A stretch of DNA of 64,000 nt from an uncultured Dongia sp. (GTDB taxonomy: Bacteria; Pseudomonadota; Alphaproteobacteria; Dongiales; Dongiaceae), in assembly GCF_936916975.1 (NCBI RefSeq), contig NZ_CAKZGO010000042.1:1-64000 (forward strand), in the 5' to 3' direction. This document shows, piece after piece, positions 33,374 to 43,087 of this stretch. The first letter of the stretch is position 1. The number at the start of each line of letters is the position of its first letter. Position numbers and translations under genes: made by a program. Below the pieces are notes generated by a model that saw only the letters and a list, made by a program, of their open reading frames with translations, had not been told where the DNA came from and made no database searches.

Positions 33374-33527
33374 GATGTCCGCTGCCTCATGCCGCTGTTT
33401 TCTGGTCCTCCCGAGGGTAGCAATCACCTGTGATCCACGCCAGTCCAGCGGGTGCTCGCCCACGGTCCCGGAATAGCATATTCTCCGTCTATCCGAGGTG
33501 ACCGCGTTTGAGGAAGGTGTCGGGACT

Positions 33528-34259
33528 ATGTCGGGCCAGTCAAAGATCTGCGTGGGCTGCTGGCAACAGATGCATGTGCCGGTGCCGCTGCATGGCGTGC
33601 TCTCGATACCGTTTCGCCTGTTCGGCATTCGCCCGAGCAAGATGAACCCCAATACCTGCACGATCTGCGAGTTGATGTTCACCAAGGTAATGAAAACGCG
33701 CAAGATCACCATAGATGCGACGATTCTGTTTGCGGATCTGCGCAACTATACCGGCCTGTCGCAGTCCCAATCGCCGGATGCCATGTCGGCGCTGCTGGAC
33801 GCCTTCTATGACGAATGTGCCGGCGCCATCTGGGAACATGACGGGCTTCTCAACAAGACGATCGGCGACGCCGTCATGGCTGTCTTCAACTTTCCGATCC
33901 GGCAAGATGATCATGCGCAGAAGGCGGTCCTTGCCGCGCGTGCGATCCAGGCACGCTGGCGCGACCGGCGCGAAAAGCTCATCTCAGCATTCGGACCAGC
34001 TGCCAGCGAACTCAGCATTGGTGCCGGCATCCACTGTGGCGAACTCAGCTTCGGCGAGTTCGGCCAATCGCACCGCGATCTCACCGCCATCGGTACGGTC
34101 GTCAACACGGCGGCCCGCGCGCAATCGGCCGCGCTCGCCGGCGAGATTCTGCTGACCCAGGCCGTCTATGACCGGTTCTCGCCGGCATTGACGGTGAGCG
34201 GGATGCAAGACTACGACCTCAAGGGGTTTGAGAAGCCGGTCAGGCTGTACGCAGCGTGA
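33528..34259 (+). CDS. Class III adenylate/guanylate cyclase with N-terminal double-CxxC segment
   Basis: ATILFADLRNYTGLSQSQSPD, KTIGDAVMAVFNFP, DLTAIGTVVNTAARAQ (both metal Asp, Lys/Asp pair, Asn and Arg present); N-terminus CVGC...CTIC. Confidence 0.88.
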   Translation: MSGQSKICVGCWQQMHVPVPLHGVLSIPFRLFGIRPSKMNPNTCTICELMFTKVMKTRKITIDATILFADLRNYTGLSQSQSPDAMSALLDAFYDECAGAIWEHDGLLNKTIGDAVMAVFNFPIRQDDHAQKAVLAARAIQARWRDRREKLISAFGPAASELSIGAGIHCGELSFGEFGQSHRDLTAIGTVVNTAARAQSAALAGEILLTQAVYDRFSPALTVSGMQDYDLKGFEKPVRLYAA

Positions 34260-34296
34260 GGTTGACGAAACGGCCATACCGGCATGACCGCGCCTC

Positions 34297-34680
34297 TTAA
34301 AGACACTCGCCAATCGCGATGTAGGCCCATACGGCTTCACCGTTTTCATCCTTCGGGGTGAGGTCAATATGCTTTGTTCTGGCCGACCCGCTGGCGCACA
34401 TCGCGGTGAACTCGCCAAAGACCTCGGCCTTTGCCCGCGCCTCATCATCTGTGAAGGGCAGGACTCCCCGCAGGACCAGCAACTCGTGGGATGCTTTTTT
34501 TCCGATCTTGGGGCATCGATGAAGTGGTTCCGGCTGCGGCGGCTCGCCTGCTACTGTCGGGGCGGTCCTGTTGCATGCGGTCCCATCGGCGCGCGCTGGC
34601 GCGTGCATCATGATGGCGATCAGGTATACAGCGACGAGCAGTGTCGTCGGCGCCCAGATTCTGCAACCCGTATACGTCAT
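34297..34680 (-). CDS. Hypothetical secreted protein
   Basis: Signal-peptide-like N-terminus MTYTGCRIWAPTTLLVAVYLIAIMMHAPARADG followed by a Cys-containing domain. Confidence 0.5.
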   Translation of the reverse strand: MTYTGCRIWAPTTLLVAVYLIAIMMHAPARADGTACNRTAPTVAGEPPQPEPLHRCPKIGKKASHELLVLRGVLPFTDDEARAKAEVFGEFTAMCASGSARTKHIDLTPKDENGEAVWAYIAIGECL

Positions 34681-34833
34681 GTTTTGCCGCCCGTTACCGC
34701 GCCAACAGGTCTTTCCAACAGGCATTCAGAGGGCGCGGCGGCACAAGTTTGACAGAAAGCACCGCAAGCCGCATAGCCAATTTGATTGGCTGTGTGCGCC
34801 GCGTCACTCAATTTTCCTGTTCAGCGCCGGGGA

Positions 34834-35532
34834 CTACAGCTCAGCGACGGCCCGCCATTTGGCGGCGGAGAGGTCATCGACCTCGGCGGTGGAGTTCAGA
34901 AAATAATCTTCGATCACGAGACACCGATCGACCGCGGTCGGTCCTCTGAACGGGCAGATGAGATATTCTGTTTTCAGCCTGGGCTCACCGTCCACGATCG
35001 AGAGGGCCATGCCGGCGCCGGCCAGGCCGCTCTCTCTGACGGCACGATAGGCTTCCTTGATAGCCTCGAGATTGAACTGGTCCATCTGCAATTCGTCGAG
35101 GTAATGGCCGACGAAATCCAACCCCGTAAACCTGATGACCTCTTTGCCCACCAAGCGATAGAAGACCCGGAGCGGCTCGCCGGACAATTCGACGACCATG
35201 ATATTCGGCAGCACCACGTGCAACGCCGCCGGATCGACATCGTCATATGCCGGTAGCCCGTCCTGGGCCAGATCTTGCCAGTAGCTGAACAAGAGGCGGA
35301 GCCGCGGCGATTGAAACCGTGGGCTCAGCTCGCGATTGATCAATTCAAAGAAATCTTCGGTGGCCGTCGATCTGTCCAGGCGCTGATAAGGCGAGACGAA
35401 GAGAGCGGCTTCGTCGATCGCATCAGAGACTTTCGATTGCTGTCTGTTCTGCTGGCGGAAGGCATCGAGCGCGTCCCAGCCAGTTGATCTGCCAGTTGAT
35501 CTATCTGGCGACCTATCAGGATCTTTTCCCAT
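34834..35532 (-). CDS. PAS-like domain protein (PAS_5 type), paralog A
   Basis: LSPRFQSPRLRLLFSYWQDLAQDGLPAYDDVDP...LRVFYRLVGKEVIRFTGLDFVGHYLDEL...TEYLICPFRG. Confidence 0.75.
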   Translation of the reverse strand: MGKDPDRSPDRSTGRSTGWDALDAFRQQNRQQSKVSDAIDEAALFVSPYQRLDRSTATEDFFELINRELSPRFQSPRLRLLFSYWQDLAQDGLPAYDDVDPAALHVVLPNIMVVELSGEPLRVFYRLVGKEVIRFTGLDFVGHYLDELQMDQFNLEAIKEAYRAVRESGLAGAGMALSIVDGEPRLKTEYLICPFRGPTAVDRCLVIEDYFLNSTAEVDDLSAAKWRAVAEL

Positions 35533-35715
35533 GCTACCCCCCCATCCGCATGTCCGCCTCAGGACTAACGCGTGCACTGTCGATTGGTTGCGGTGGTGGT
35601 GAAATATAGGCTGACGGGCTCGGGCGTCAGGGTCGGGCTAGCGCCGGACCACCATTCCCGTCAAAGCGCTGCGTGTCGTCTTGCGGCAAAGGCCAGAGGT
35701 TCTCATCGGCAGTGC

Positions 35716-36126
35716 TCATCGGTCGCGTGGCTGGCGCCGATCCTGCTCCGCGCGCCAGTTGAGGAACTCCATGTCCATGAGCAGGACATTGCGCAGCAGT
35801 TCGGTGAAGCAGTTGACGGCAATTTTTCCAAGGGTGGCCGGATCGGACCGCACCTTATCCGTCATCTCTTCCAGCGTCTTGATGGTGCCGGTGTGATGGG
35901 ATTCATGGGCGTGCTTGCGCGGATAGGATTCCATGTCGAGATAGTCTTCCTCACTGCGGAAGTGGCGAAACAAGGCATCCTTGAACGCGGTCAACTGGAC
36001 CACAACCTCGGGCGCGTCGCCGTTCTGCTCGGCGGCGTCTATCCGGTTGATCACGGTCACAAGGTCCTGATGCTCGGAGTCCAGACGGGCAACACCGGTC
36101 AACATGGCCTCGGTCAGAGCATACAT
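35716..36126 (-). CDS. Bacteriohemerythrin-like protein
   Basis: LDSEHQDLV, FRHFRSEEDYLDMESYPRKHAHESHHTG: His19, His55, Glu59, His74, His78 and Asp118 spacing of the hemerythrin fold, but Asn113 where His is expected. Confidence 0.85.
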   Translation of the reverse strand: MYALTEAMLTGVARLDSEHQDLVTVINRIDAAEQNGDAPEVVVQLTAFKDALFRHFRSEEDYLDMESYPRKHAHESHHTGTIKTLEEMTDKVRSDPATLGKIAVNCFTELLRNVLLMDMEFLNWRAEQDRRQPRDR

Positions 36127-36390
36127 CGGTACACCTAAATATTTTATGATACTATGCTGTCACATCCATGGTTTGAGTCAATCAAGTGGGCCGGCGCACC
36201 CGGCGGAACCCTTGAGAACGGTCACTGAACAGCGGGAGCTTGGGTGATGCCGACAAACGACCGCGGGATCGCCATTGTCGCTGAATTAAGAACTCCTGCA
36301 GATACTGCGTGCCATGTGGTGGGCCCATGACTAGAGTCTGACCCACGATTAAATTTCGGCGACTAAATTCCGGCGACAACGGGCTCGGCG

Positions 36391-36930
36391 TTGACAATTG
36401 ACGACACCGCAACTGGTTCCTTTTTCGACTTGGTTCGGACAGGCTTGCCGGCCAGCCTTCGATCGGTGCGCCTTCGCGCCTTCCACGAATATTGGCTCGG
36501 ATTGGCGAACGGTGACGTCCCTGCACGTGGCGATATCGACCCGGTAATGATCAAGCCGCTGCTGCCCTATATGATGATGGTCGATCTGACCGAAGAGCCG
36601 ATGAGAGTTCTTTACCGTCTGGTCGGGACCGAGGTCGTTAGTTTTACCGGGTTGGAGTTCACTGGGCATTACCTCGATGAACTCGACTTCGATGAGTTCG
36701 ATCTGGGGAATCTGACAGATGCGTATCGGGCCGTTCGAGATGCGCGCCTGCCTGGGGCAGGTCTCGCGCAATACCGCGAGAACGGGTTGCTGCTGATCGA
36801 GACCGAGTATCTGATTTGCCCGCTCAGATCCGGATCGGGCAAGATCGACAAATGCGCGGCGATCGAGGATTACTTCCTTGGCGGCACATCCGTCTTCCAT
36901 CTGCCGCCGGCGCGCTTTCGGCGCAGCTGA
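36391..36930 (+). CDS. PAS-like domain protein (PAS_5 type), paralog B
   Basis: TTG start; MRVLYRLVGTEVVSFTGLEFTGHYLDELDFDEFDLGNLTDAYRAVRDARLPGAG...TEYLICPLRS colinear with 34834-35532. Confidence 0.75.
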   Translation: MTIDDTATGSFFDLVRTGLPASLRSVRLRAFHEYWLGLANGDVPARGDIDPVMIKPLLPYMMMVDLTEEPMRVLYRLVGTEVVSFTGLEFTGHYLDELDFDEFDLGNLTDAYRAVRDARLPGAGLAQYRENGLLLIETEYLICPLRSGSGKIDKCAAIEDYFLGGTSVFHLPPARFRRS

Positions 36931-37033
36931 AGCGTTGCGCCGTCATCCAGCTGTCATTATTTCGCAATCCACCCGTCACGGTCGAGAGCTACGCAATGGT
37001 CTCTCCACATTTGCGGGATAGGGATAGATTCGC

Positions 37034-39238
37034 ATGACACTCGTCGGAAAGACGGCGCTGCTCGCAGCGCTCTTCGCCAGCACGGCTTTGACGCCGGCTT
37101 TTGCCGATTCCTTCAACCGGATCGCGACCTTTCATGTCGTCGACAACCTGCCGGCGGATGCCGACCCGAAGGTGCCGACGGTGTCCGAGATCATCACCGC
37201 CACCGAAGACGGCATGACGCTGGTCTATACCGACAGCCCGGGTGAGCGCATCGGCCTCATCGACATCACCGATCCCAAGGCGCCGAAAGCCGCCGGTACC
37301 GCGGCATTGGGCGACGAGCCGACCTCGACCGTCGTCATCAAGGGCAAGGCGCTGGTCGGTGTCGTGACCTCCGAGACGAAGGCGGCACCCGCCGGTCATA
37401 TCGCTGTCGTCGATCTCGCCAGCAAAAAGGTCGAGCAGAGCTGCGATCTCGGCGGCCAGCCGGATTCGGTCGTGCTCAGCCCGGACAAGACATTCCTTGC
37501 CGTCGTCATCGAGAACGAGCGCGATGAAGAAGTGAACGAAGGCGCGATCCCGCAATTGCCGGGTGGCAATCTCACGGTCTTCCAGCTCAAGGACGGTGTG
37601 TTCGATTGTACGACGAAGAGGGTGGTCGATCTCACCGGCCTTGCTGCCATCGCACCGGAAGATCCGGAGCCGGAATATGTCGATATCAATGCCAAGAACG
37701 AAGCGGTGGTGACGCTGCAGGAGAACAACCACATCGCGCTGGTTGATCTTGCCAGCGGCAAGGTGACGGCGCATTTCTCGGCCGGCACGGTTGATTTGAA
37801 GAACATCGATACCAAGAAGGACAAGGTCATCAGTCTCACCGGATCGATGGACGGTGTTGCGCGCGAGCCGGACACGGTGCAGTGGGTCGATAACGACCGT
37901 TTCGTCACCGCCAATGAAGGCGACTGGAAGGGTGGCAGCCGAGGTTTCACGATCTTCAACAAGGATGGCACGGTCGATTACGATAGCGGTACGCAACTGG
38001 AATATCTGACCGTGCGTCTCGGCCATTATCCCGAAGGGCGCAACAAGAAGGGCAACGAGCCGGAAGGTGCGGAAGTCGCCACCTTCGGCAGCGACCGGAT
38101 CATTTTCGTGGCGTCAGAACGCGCCTCGCTGGTTGGTGTCTACAAGGATGCGGGTGCCGGCAAAGAACCTACTTATCTGCAGGCGCTGCCGGGCGGCATC
38201 GGACCGGAAGGCACGCTGGCTCTCCCGGCGCGCGACCTGTTCGTGACGGCGGCAGAAAACGATCTGCGCGAAGACGGCCTCATCGGGTCGGTGGTGACGC
38301 TCTATCAGCGTTCGGCCGACGCGCCCGCGTATCCCACCATCGTCTCCGCGGACAGCGATGATGGCCTGCCGATCGCCTGGGCGGCACTCTCAGGCGCTGC
38401 AGCCGATCCGAAGACGCCCGGCAAAATTTATGAGGTGAGTGACAGCGCCTTTGCCGAAGCGCAGATTTTCACCATCGACGCCAATGCCAAGCCCGCCGTG
38501 ATCACCAGCGCGCTTACCGTCACCAAGGATGGCGCGCCGGCGAAGCTGTTGGATCTTGAGGGGATTGCGGTGGCGAGCGATGGCGGCTTCTGGCTCGCCT
38601 CCGAAGGCAATCCGGAACGCGAGAAGGATCCCACTGAAAACCATCTGATCAAGGTCGCGGCGGATGGCAGCATCGAACAGCAGATCGCTCTGCCGAAGGA
38701 ACTGGCGGCGCAGGCTGTACGCTTTGGCTTTGAAGGTGTCGCGGTCACCGGCAGTGGTGCAGACGAGACCGTCTGGCTGGCTGTGCAACGCGAATGGAAG
38801 AATGATCCGAAGGGCTTCGTGAAGCTGCTCGCCTACAAGCCCGCCGATCAGGCCTGGGGCCAGGTGCACTATCCGCTCGACAAGGCAGAGAAGGGCTGGG
38901 TCGGCCTCTCTGAAGTGACGGCCGCGAAAGATGGGCTGGTGTTCATCGAACGCGACAACCAGGTCGGCCGTGATGCGAAGATCAAGCAGCTGACCTTCGT
39001 GCCGCTCAAAGGTGTGATGCCGGTGGCACTCGATGCAACCGACGTTCCGGTGGTGACGAAGACGGTGGTGCGGGACCTGTTGCCCGAGTTGCGTGTGCCC
39101 GGCGGCTATGTGCTCGACAAGGTCGAGAGCTTTGCCATCGATGCGGCGGGCGAGGCTTTCGTCATCACGGATAATGACGGCGTCGACGACCACTCCGGCG
39201 AAACGCAGTTCATCCGGCTGAGCAAGCCCGTCCTATAG
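37034..39238 (+). CDS. Esterase-like activity of phytase family protein (beta-propeller, secreted)
   Basis: Signal peptide LLAALFASTALTPAFA; DLEGIAVASDGGFWLASEGNPER, FGFEGVAVTGSG, VESFAIDAAGEAFVITDNDGVDDHSGETQFIRL. Confidence 0.82.
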   Translation: MTLVGKTALLAALFASTALTPAFADSFNRIATFHVVDNLPADADPKVPTVSEIITATEDGMTLVYTDSPGERIGLIDITDPKAPKAAGTAALGDEPTSTVVIKGKALVGVVTSETKAAPAGHIAVVDLASKKVEQSCDLGGQPDSVVLSPDKTFLAVVIENERDEEVNEGAIPQLPGGNLTVFQLKDGVFDCTTKRVVDLTGLAAIAPEDPEPEYVDINAKNEAVVTLQENNHIALVDLASGKVTAHFSAGTVDLKNIDTKKDKVISLTGSMDGVAREPDTVQWVDNDRFVTANEGDWKGGSRGFTIFNKDGTVDYDSGTQLEYLTVRLGHYPEGRNKKGNEPEGAEVATFGSDRIIFVASERASLVGVYKDAGAGKEPTYLQALPGGIGPEGTLALPARDLFVTAAENDLREDGLIGSVVTLYQRSADAPAYPTIVSADSDDGLPIAWAALSGAAADPKTPGKIYEVSDSAFAEAQIFTIDANAKPAVITSALTVTKDGAPAKLLDLEGIAVASDGGFWLASEGNPEREKDPTENHLIKVAADGSIEQQIALPKELAAQAVRFGFEGVAVTGSGADETVWLAVQREWKNDPKGFVKLLAYKPADQAWGQVHYPLDKAEKGWVGLSEVTAAKDGLVFIERDNQVGRDAKIKQLTFVPLKGVMPVALDATDVPVVTKTVVRDLLPELRVPGGYVLDKVESFAIDAAGEAFVITDNDGVDDHSGETQFIRLSKPVL

Positions 39239-39520
39239 TCGGAGAATTCGTTAATCGCGGCATTTGAGCGAATTCGAGGGCTTTTCCAAGGGCATGGGGT
39301 TTGAACGCGACCGGCACCGTATGTGGCGGTCAAAAAACCCGGCATTTCCCTAAAATGCGCGGGAAAAATGGAGACCTTACATACTGGTGTATCAGGTACG
39401 GGGAATCGGCAGTTCTCATGGCGACTCGAAAATGCGATAAACGAGTCGGAAACAGACAGTTGAGGCGAATGCAGTCCTTTAGGGGCTGGGCAGCTTGGCC
39501 TTCGCTGAAGCGAGAATGAG

Positions 39521-39838
39521 ATGATTGACGCTCCTGAGACTATGCAACCTTTTGTACCTTCAACTGATGGCGACGCCGGCAACGGTGACGCCATCAGCCT
39601 TTCTCTTGCCGACTTGCTGCCCGATAGCGGCGGCGCCATCGTCATCGAAGGTGATGGCATGGATCTGTCGATCCGCATCATGACCGATGAAACCGTGGTC
39701 GATGCCGGTGTGATTGATCAACTGGTGACGGCGACCGGTGAAGATGTGTCCGGCCATGCCTATTTCTCGTTCGGCAACGGCACCACACTCTACGCCCCGC
39801 GCGAAATGGATCTGGCGATCGTCAACCTCGACGTTTGA
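39521..39838 (+). CDS. Hypothetical acidic protein
   Basis: 105-aa ORF MIDAPETMQPFVPSTDGDAGNGDAISLSLADLLPDSGG...; no family recognised. Confidence 0.5.
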   Translation: MIDAPETMQPFVPSTDGDAGNGDAISLSLADLLPDSGGAIVIEGDGMDLSIRIMTDETVVDAGVIDQLVTATGEDVSGHAYFSFGNGTTLYAPREMDLAIVNLDV

Positions 39839-39957
39839 CTGACCGCTCGGCTGCCAATCCGCCTGCGACCGACCTCCAAATATCTTTATCACTGAGTTTC
39901 TGTAGCGACGTTCAATCGCCGCAATGACGCGTGGGTGATTGTCAGCTGGCAGGTAGA

Positions 39958-40821
39958 TCAGAAGCTGCTGCCGCTGTCGTGGTCATGTCCGCCGTCGTTA
40001 CCCCCCGACTTACCGCCGGACCCGTCATGGCCTCGGTCGCTATCGCGCCCCCCGCGGCAATTGAAGCTATCGGGGTCCTGGCACAGCTTTTTGCCCTTCC
40101 CGTCCGTTTTTTTGGTCGGCGTCTGGGGTGCGACGGGAGCAATCGGTGTGAGGTCGAGAGCCGGCGCGCTGCCGAGATCGAAGCCGATCTCCGGCCCGGG
40201 CACGTCGGTTGCGGCCATCAGCGCGGCGACTTGCGCTTCGGTCCAGCGCGTGATCTGGCTAAGGCCCTGATCGGTCACCGTGACACCCAGCGTCCGGGTG
40301 AGGGAAATGGCGCTCTTCCCCGATATTTCATTCTTGCGGACACCCACGCGGCCGGTGAGCACCAGGATATCGCTCTGCGCCGCCGAGGCGAGAATGCCCC
40401 ATTCGGTCCCGCGCACCGCGGTGATGGCCTTGGGTGTGCGGATTTCGAAGCGGGAATCCGACGTCGCCGGTGCCGCGAAGGCGCGCAGCGCGCCGATCCA
40501 GAGATCGAGGCCAATTTGCCGCTCGGTGCCTGGCCCCTGCGAGACGACATCGTCGATCGACAGTTGCGAAGCTGAGCCGAGATTGATCACGGAGCCGTCG
40601 ATCAATTGCAGCCGCACACGGCTGCTGGCATCCGTCGTGAGTTTATCACCAGGTTCAAGAGCCGCCCCCAGGACAACGGGCGCCGTCGCGTTGTCACGCG
40701 TTACTGCCACAGTGCCGCTGAGTTTGACCACCTGTGCGACCGGGTCGGCCCAGGCAAGAGTCGTAGAACCCAGAAGGGCGAGTATCCCCCAAGAGAGTTC
40801 GCGCAAGAACATGGTTCTCAT
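39958..40821 (-). CDS. Secreted FecR domain protein with Gly/Asp/His-rich tail
   Basis: Signal peptide; LEPGDKLTTDASSRVRLQLIDGSVINLGSASQLSID, RFEIRTPKAITAVRGTEWGI; tail RDSDRGHDGSGGKSGGNDGGHDHDSGSSF. Confidence 0.85.
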   Translation of the reverse strand: MRTMFLRELSWGILALLGSTTLAWADPVAQVVKLSGTVAVTRDNATAPVVLGAALEPGDKLTTDASSRVRLQLIDGSVINLGSASQLSIDDVVSQGPGTERQIGLDLWIGALRAFAAPATSDSRFEIRTPKAITAVRGTEWGILASAAQSDILVLTGRVGVRKNEISGKSAISLTRTLGVTVTDQGLSQITRWTEAQVAALMAATDVPGPEIGFDLGSAPALDLTPIAPVAPQTPTKKTDGKGKKLCQDPDSFNCRGGRDSDRGHDGSGGKSGGNDGGHDHDSGSSF

Positions 40822-40971
40822 TGTCCGTTCCAGGCCTTCCTAACCGTAGAGCACACCTTGCGGTCCGTCCAGACGCGCCTCTTCATCGGCCGTCATAGAT
40901 TGGTCGGTTGGCTTGTCGGATCGGTTCGGGACCCGCTCACACGCAAATGAGAGCCGGACGCGATGACCGCA

Positions 40972-42957
40972 TCAGATATCCAGGTTCTGGGCGAAGCGGG
41001 CGTTTTCCTGGATGAACTGGAAGCGCATTTCCGGCTTTCGGCCCATCAGGCGTTCGACCAGATCGGCGGTCTCGCGCGCCTCGTCACGCTCTTCCTCGTT
41101 GTAGCGATGCGGAATGCGCACCTTGAGGAGGGAGCGGTAGCGCGGGTCCATGGTCGTTTCCTTGAGCTGCGCTGCCGGCATCTCCCCAAGCCCTTTGAAG
41201 CGGCTGATCTCGACCTTACCCCGGCCGGAGAAATCGCCGGCCAGCAGGGCTTCCTTATGCGCATCGTCGCGCGCATAGGCGACCTTGCCGCCCTGGGAGA
41301 GGCGATAAAGCGGTGGCTGCGCCAGGAACAGATGGCCGTTTTCGATCAACTGCGGCATCTCGCGATAGAAGAAGGTCATCAGCAGCGATGCGATGTGTGC
41401 GCCGTCGACATCGGCGTCGGTCATGATGACGACCTTTTCGTAGCGCAGGCGCTCTTCGCTGTATTTATCGCGGCTGCTGCAGCCCAAGGCCTGAATAAGA
41501 TCGATCAGTTCCTGGTTGCCGGCGAGCTTGTCGCTGGTGGCAGAGGCGACGTTGAGGATCTTCCCGCGCAGAGGAAGCACCGCCTGGGTCTCGCGGTTAC
41601 GTGCCTGCTTTGCCGAGCCGCCGGCGCTATCGCCTTCCACCAGGAAAATCTCGGTGCCGGCCATGGCGTCCTTGGTGCAATCGGTGAGCTTGCCGGGCAG
41701 GCGCAGCTTACGCGTCGCGGTCTTGCGTGAGAGTTCCTTGTCCTGCTTCTTGCGCAGGCGCTCTTCAGCTTTCTCAATGACCCGGTCCAGCAGATCCTTG
41801 GCACGGTTAGGATCGTTCGACAGCCAGTGATCGAAGTGATCCTTGATCATGTTGTCGACGAGGCGGGCCGCTTCCGGCGAGGCCAGGCGTTCCTTGGTTT
41901 GGCCCTGGAACTGCGGGTCGCGGATGAAGACCGAGAGCAGCATCGCCGCGTTGCCGCAGATGTCGTCCGAGGTGACGAGGCCGATCTTGCGGTTGCCGAC
42001 AAGATCGCCATAGGCCTTCAGCGACCGGGTGAGGCCCGTGCGCAAGCCGCTTTCATGGGTGCCACCTTCGGGTGTCGGCACGGTGTTGCAATAGGAGTTC
42101 ACGAAGCCGTCTTCATCGACCGGCCAGGCGATCGCCCATTCCAGGCGGCCCTGCTCGTCGGTGAAATCGACCTGTCCGGCATAGGGGGCGGCCGTGATGG
42201 TCTTGCGATTGCCCAGCACCATGCCGAGGTAGTCCATCAGACCGCCGGGGAAATGGAGGACGGCCTGGGCCGGTGTCTCATCGCCGTCATGGATGAGGGA
42301 GGGATCACAGGACCAGCGGATCTCGACGCCGCGATAGAGATAGGCCTTCGAGCGGCACATGCGGTAGAGCCGGCTCGGCTTGAAATGGTGCTGAGGGCCG
42401 AAGATCTCCGGGTCGGGGTGGAAGCGGACCGAGGTGCCACGGCGGTTGACGTTGCCCATGTTCTTGAGCTTGGTGACCGGCTTGCCGCGCTTGTAGTTCT
42501 GCACCCAGAGCTGCTTGTCCTTGGCCACTTCAACGACGAGATCGTCGGAGAGGGCGTTCACCACCGAGCTGCCGACACCATGCAGGCCGCCGGAAGTCTG
42601 GTAGACCTTGCCGCTGAACTTGCCGCCGGAATGGAGCGTGGTGAGGATCACTTCGAGGGCCGACTTGTCCTTGAACTTCGGATGCGGGTCGATCGGAATA
42701 CCGCGGCCGTTATCGCGCACGGTGACATAGCCATCGGCACCCAGTTCCAATTCGATGCGGCTGGCATGGCCGGCGACGGCTTCGTCCATCGAGTTGTCGA
42801 GCACTTCGGCGACGAGGTGATGGAGGGCGCGTTCATCGGTGCCACCGATATACATGCCGGGACGGCGGCGGACAGGCTCCAGGCCCTCCAGAACTTCGAT
42901 GTCCTTGGCGGAATAGTCGCCGCCTTTTTTGCCGGTGCCTTCAAAAAGATCGCTCAT
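40972..42957 (-). CDS. parE: DNA topoisomerase IV subunit B
   Basis: RRRPGMYIGGTDERALHHLVAEVLDNSMDEAVAGHA, TSGGLHGVGSSVVNALSDDL, EIFLVEGDSAGGSAKQARNRETQAVLPLRGKILNV, FKGLGEMPAAQLKETTMDP. Confidence 0.95.
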   Translation of the reverse strand: MSDLFEGTGKKGGDYSAKDIEVLEGLEPVRRRPGMYIGGTDERALHHLVAEVLDNSMDEAVAGHASRIELELGADGYVTVRDNGRGIPIDPHPKFKDKSALEVILTTLHSGGKFSGKVYQTSGGLHGVGSSVVNALSDDLVVEVAKDKQLWVQNYKRGKPVTKLKNMGNVNRRGTSVRFHPDPEIFGPQHHFKPSRLYRMCRSKAYLYRGVEIRWSCDPSLIHDGDETPAQAVLHFPGGLMDYLGMVLGNRKTITAAPYAGQVDFTDEQGRLEWAIAWPVDEDGFVNSYCNTVPTPEGGTHESGLRTGLTRSLKAYGDLVGNRKIGLVTSDDICGNAAMLLSVFIRDPQFQGQTKERLASPEAARLVDNMIKDHFDHWLSNDPNRAKDLLDRVIEKAEERLRKKQDKELSRKTATRKLRLPGKLTDCTKDAMAGTEIFLVEGDSAGGSAKQARNRETQAVLPLRGKILNVASATSDKLAGNQELIDLIQALGCSSRDKYSEERLRYEKVVIMTDADVDGAHIASLLMTFFYREMPQLIENGHLFLAQPPLYRLSQGGKVAYARDDAHKEALLAGDFSGRGKVEISRFKGLGEMPAAQLKETTMDPRYRSLLKVRIPHRYNEEERDEARETADLVERLMGRKPEMRFQFIQENARFAQNLDI

Positions 42958-43087
42958 GGGACTCCAGACCGTACACGACTCGTTCGCACCTAGGGGTGCC
43001 GCGTGGGCGCAGTGATACCCAGCCAGGGCCGATCACCGCAAGAACTGCGTTCGCCTGTTTTATTTATTTGATTTTAAACGATAAAAT

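Noticed and set aside
36345-36380. Short tandem repeat TAAATTTCGGCGAC/TAAATTCCGGCGAC upstream of PAS paralog B
   Set aside because: Two imperfect 14-bp copies only; too little to call an operator or repeat array.
31757-41000. Integrated mobile element bounded by tRNA-Pro att repeats
   Set aside because: No integrase, transposase or phage gene and no second copy of the tRNA 3' end found in the following 9 kb; only the orphan at 32007 remains suspicious.
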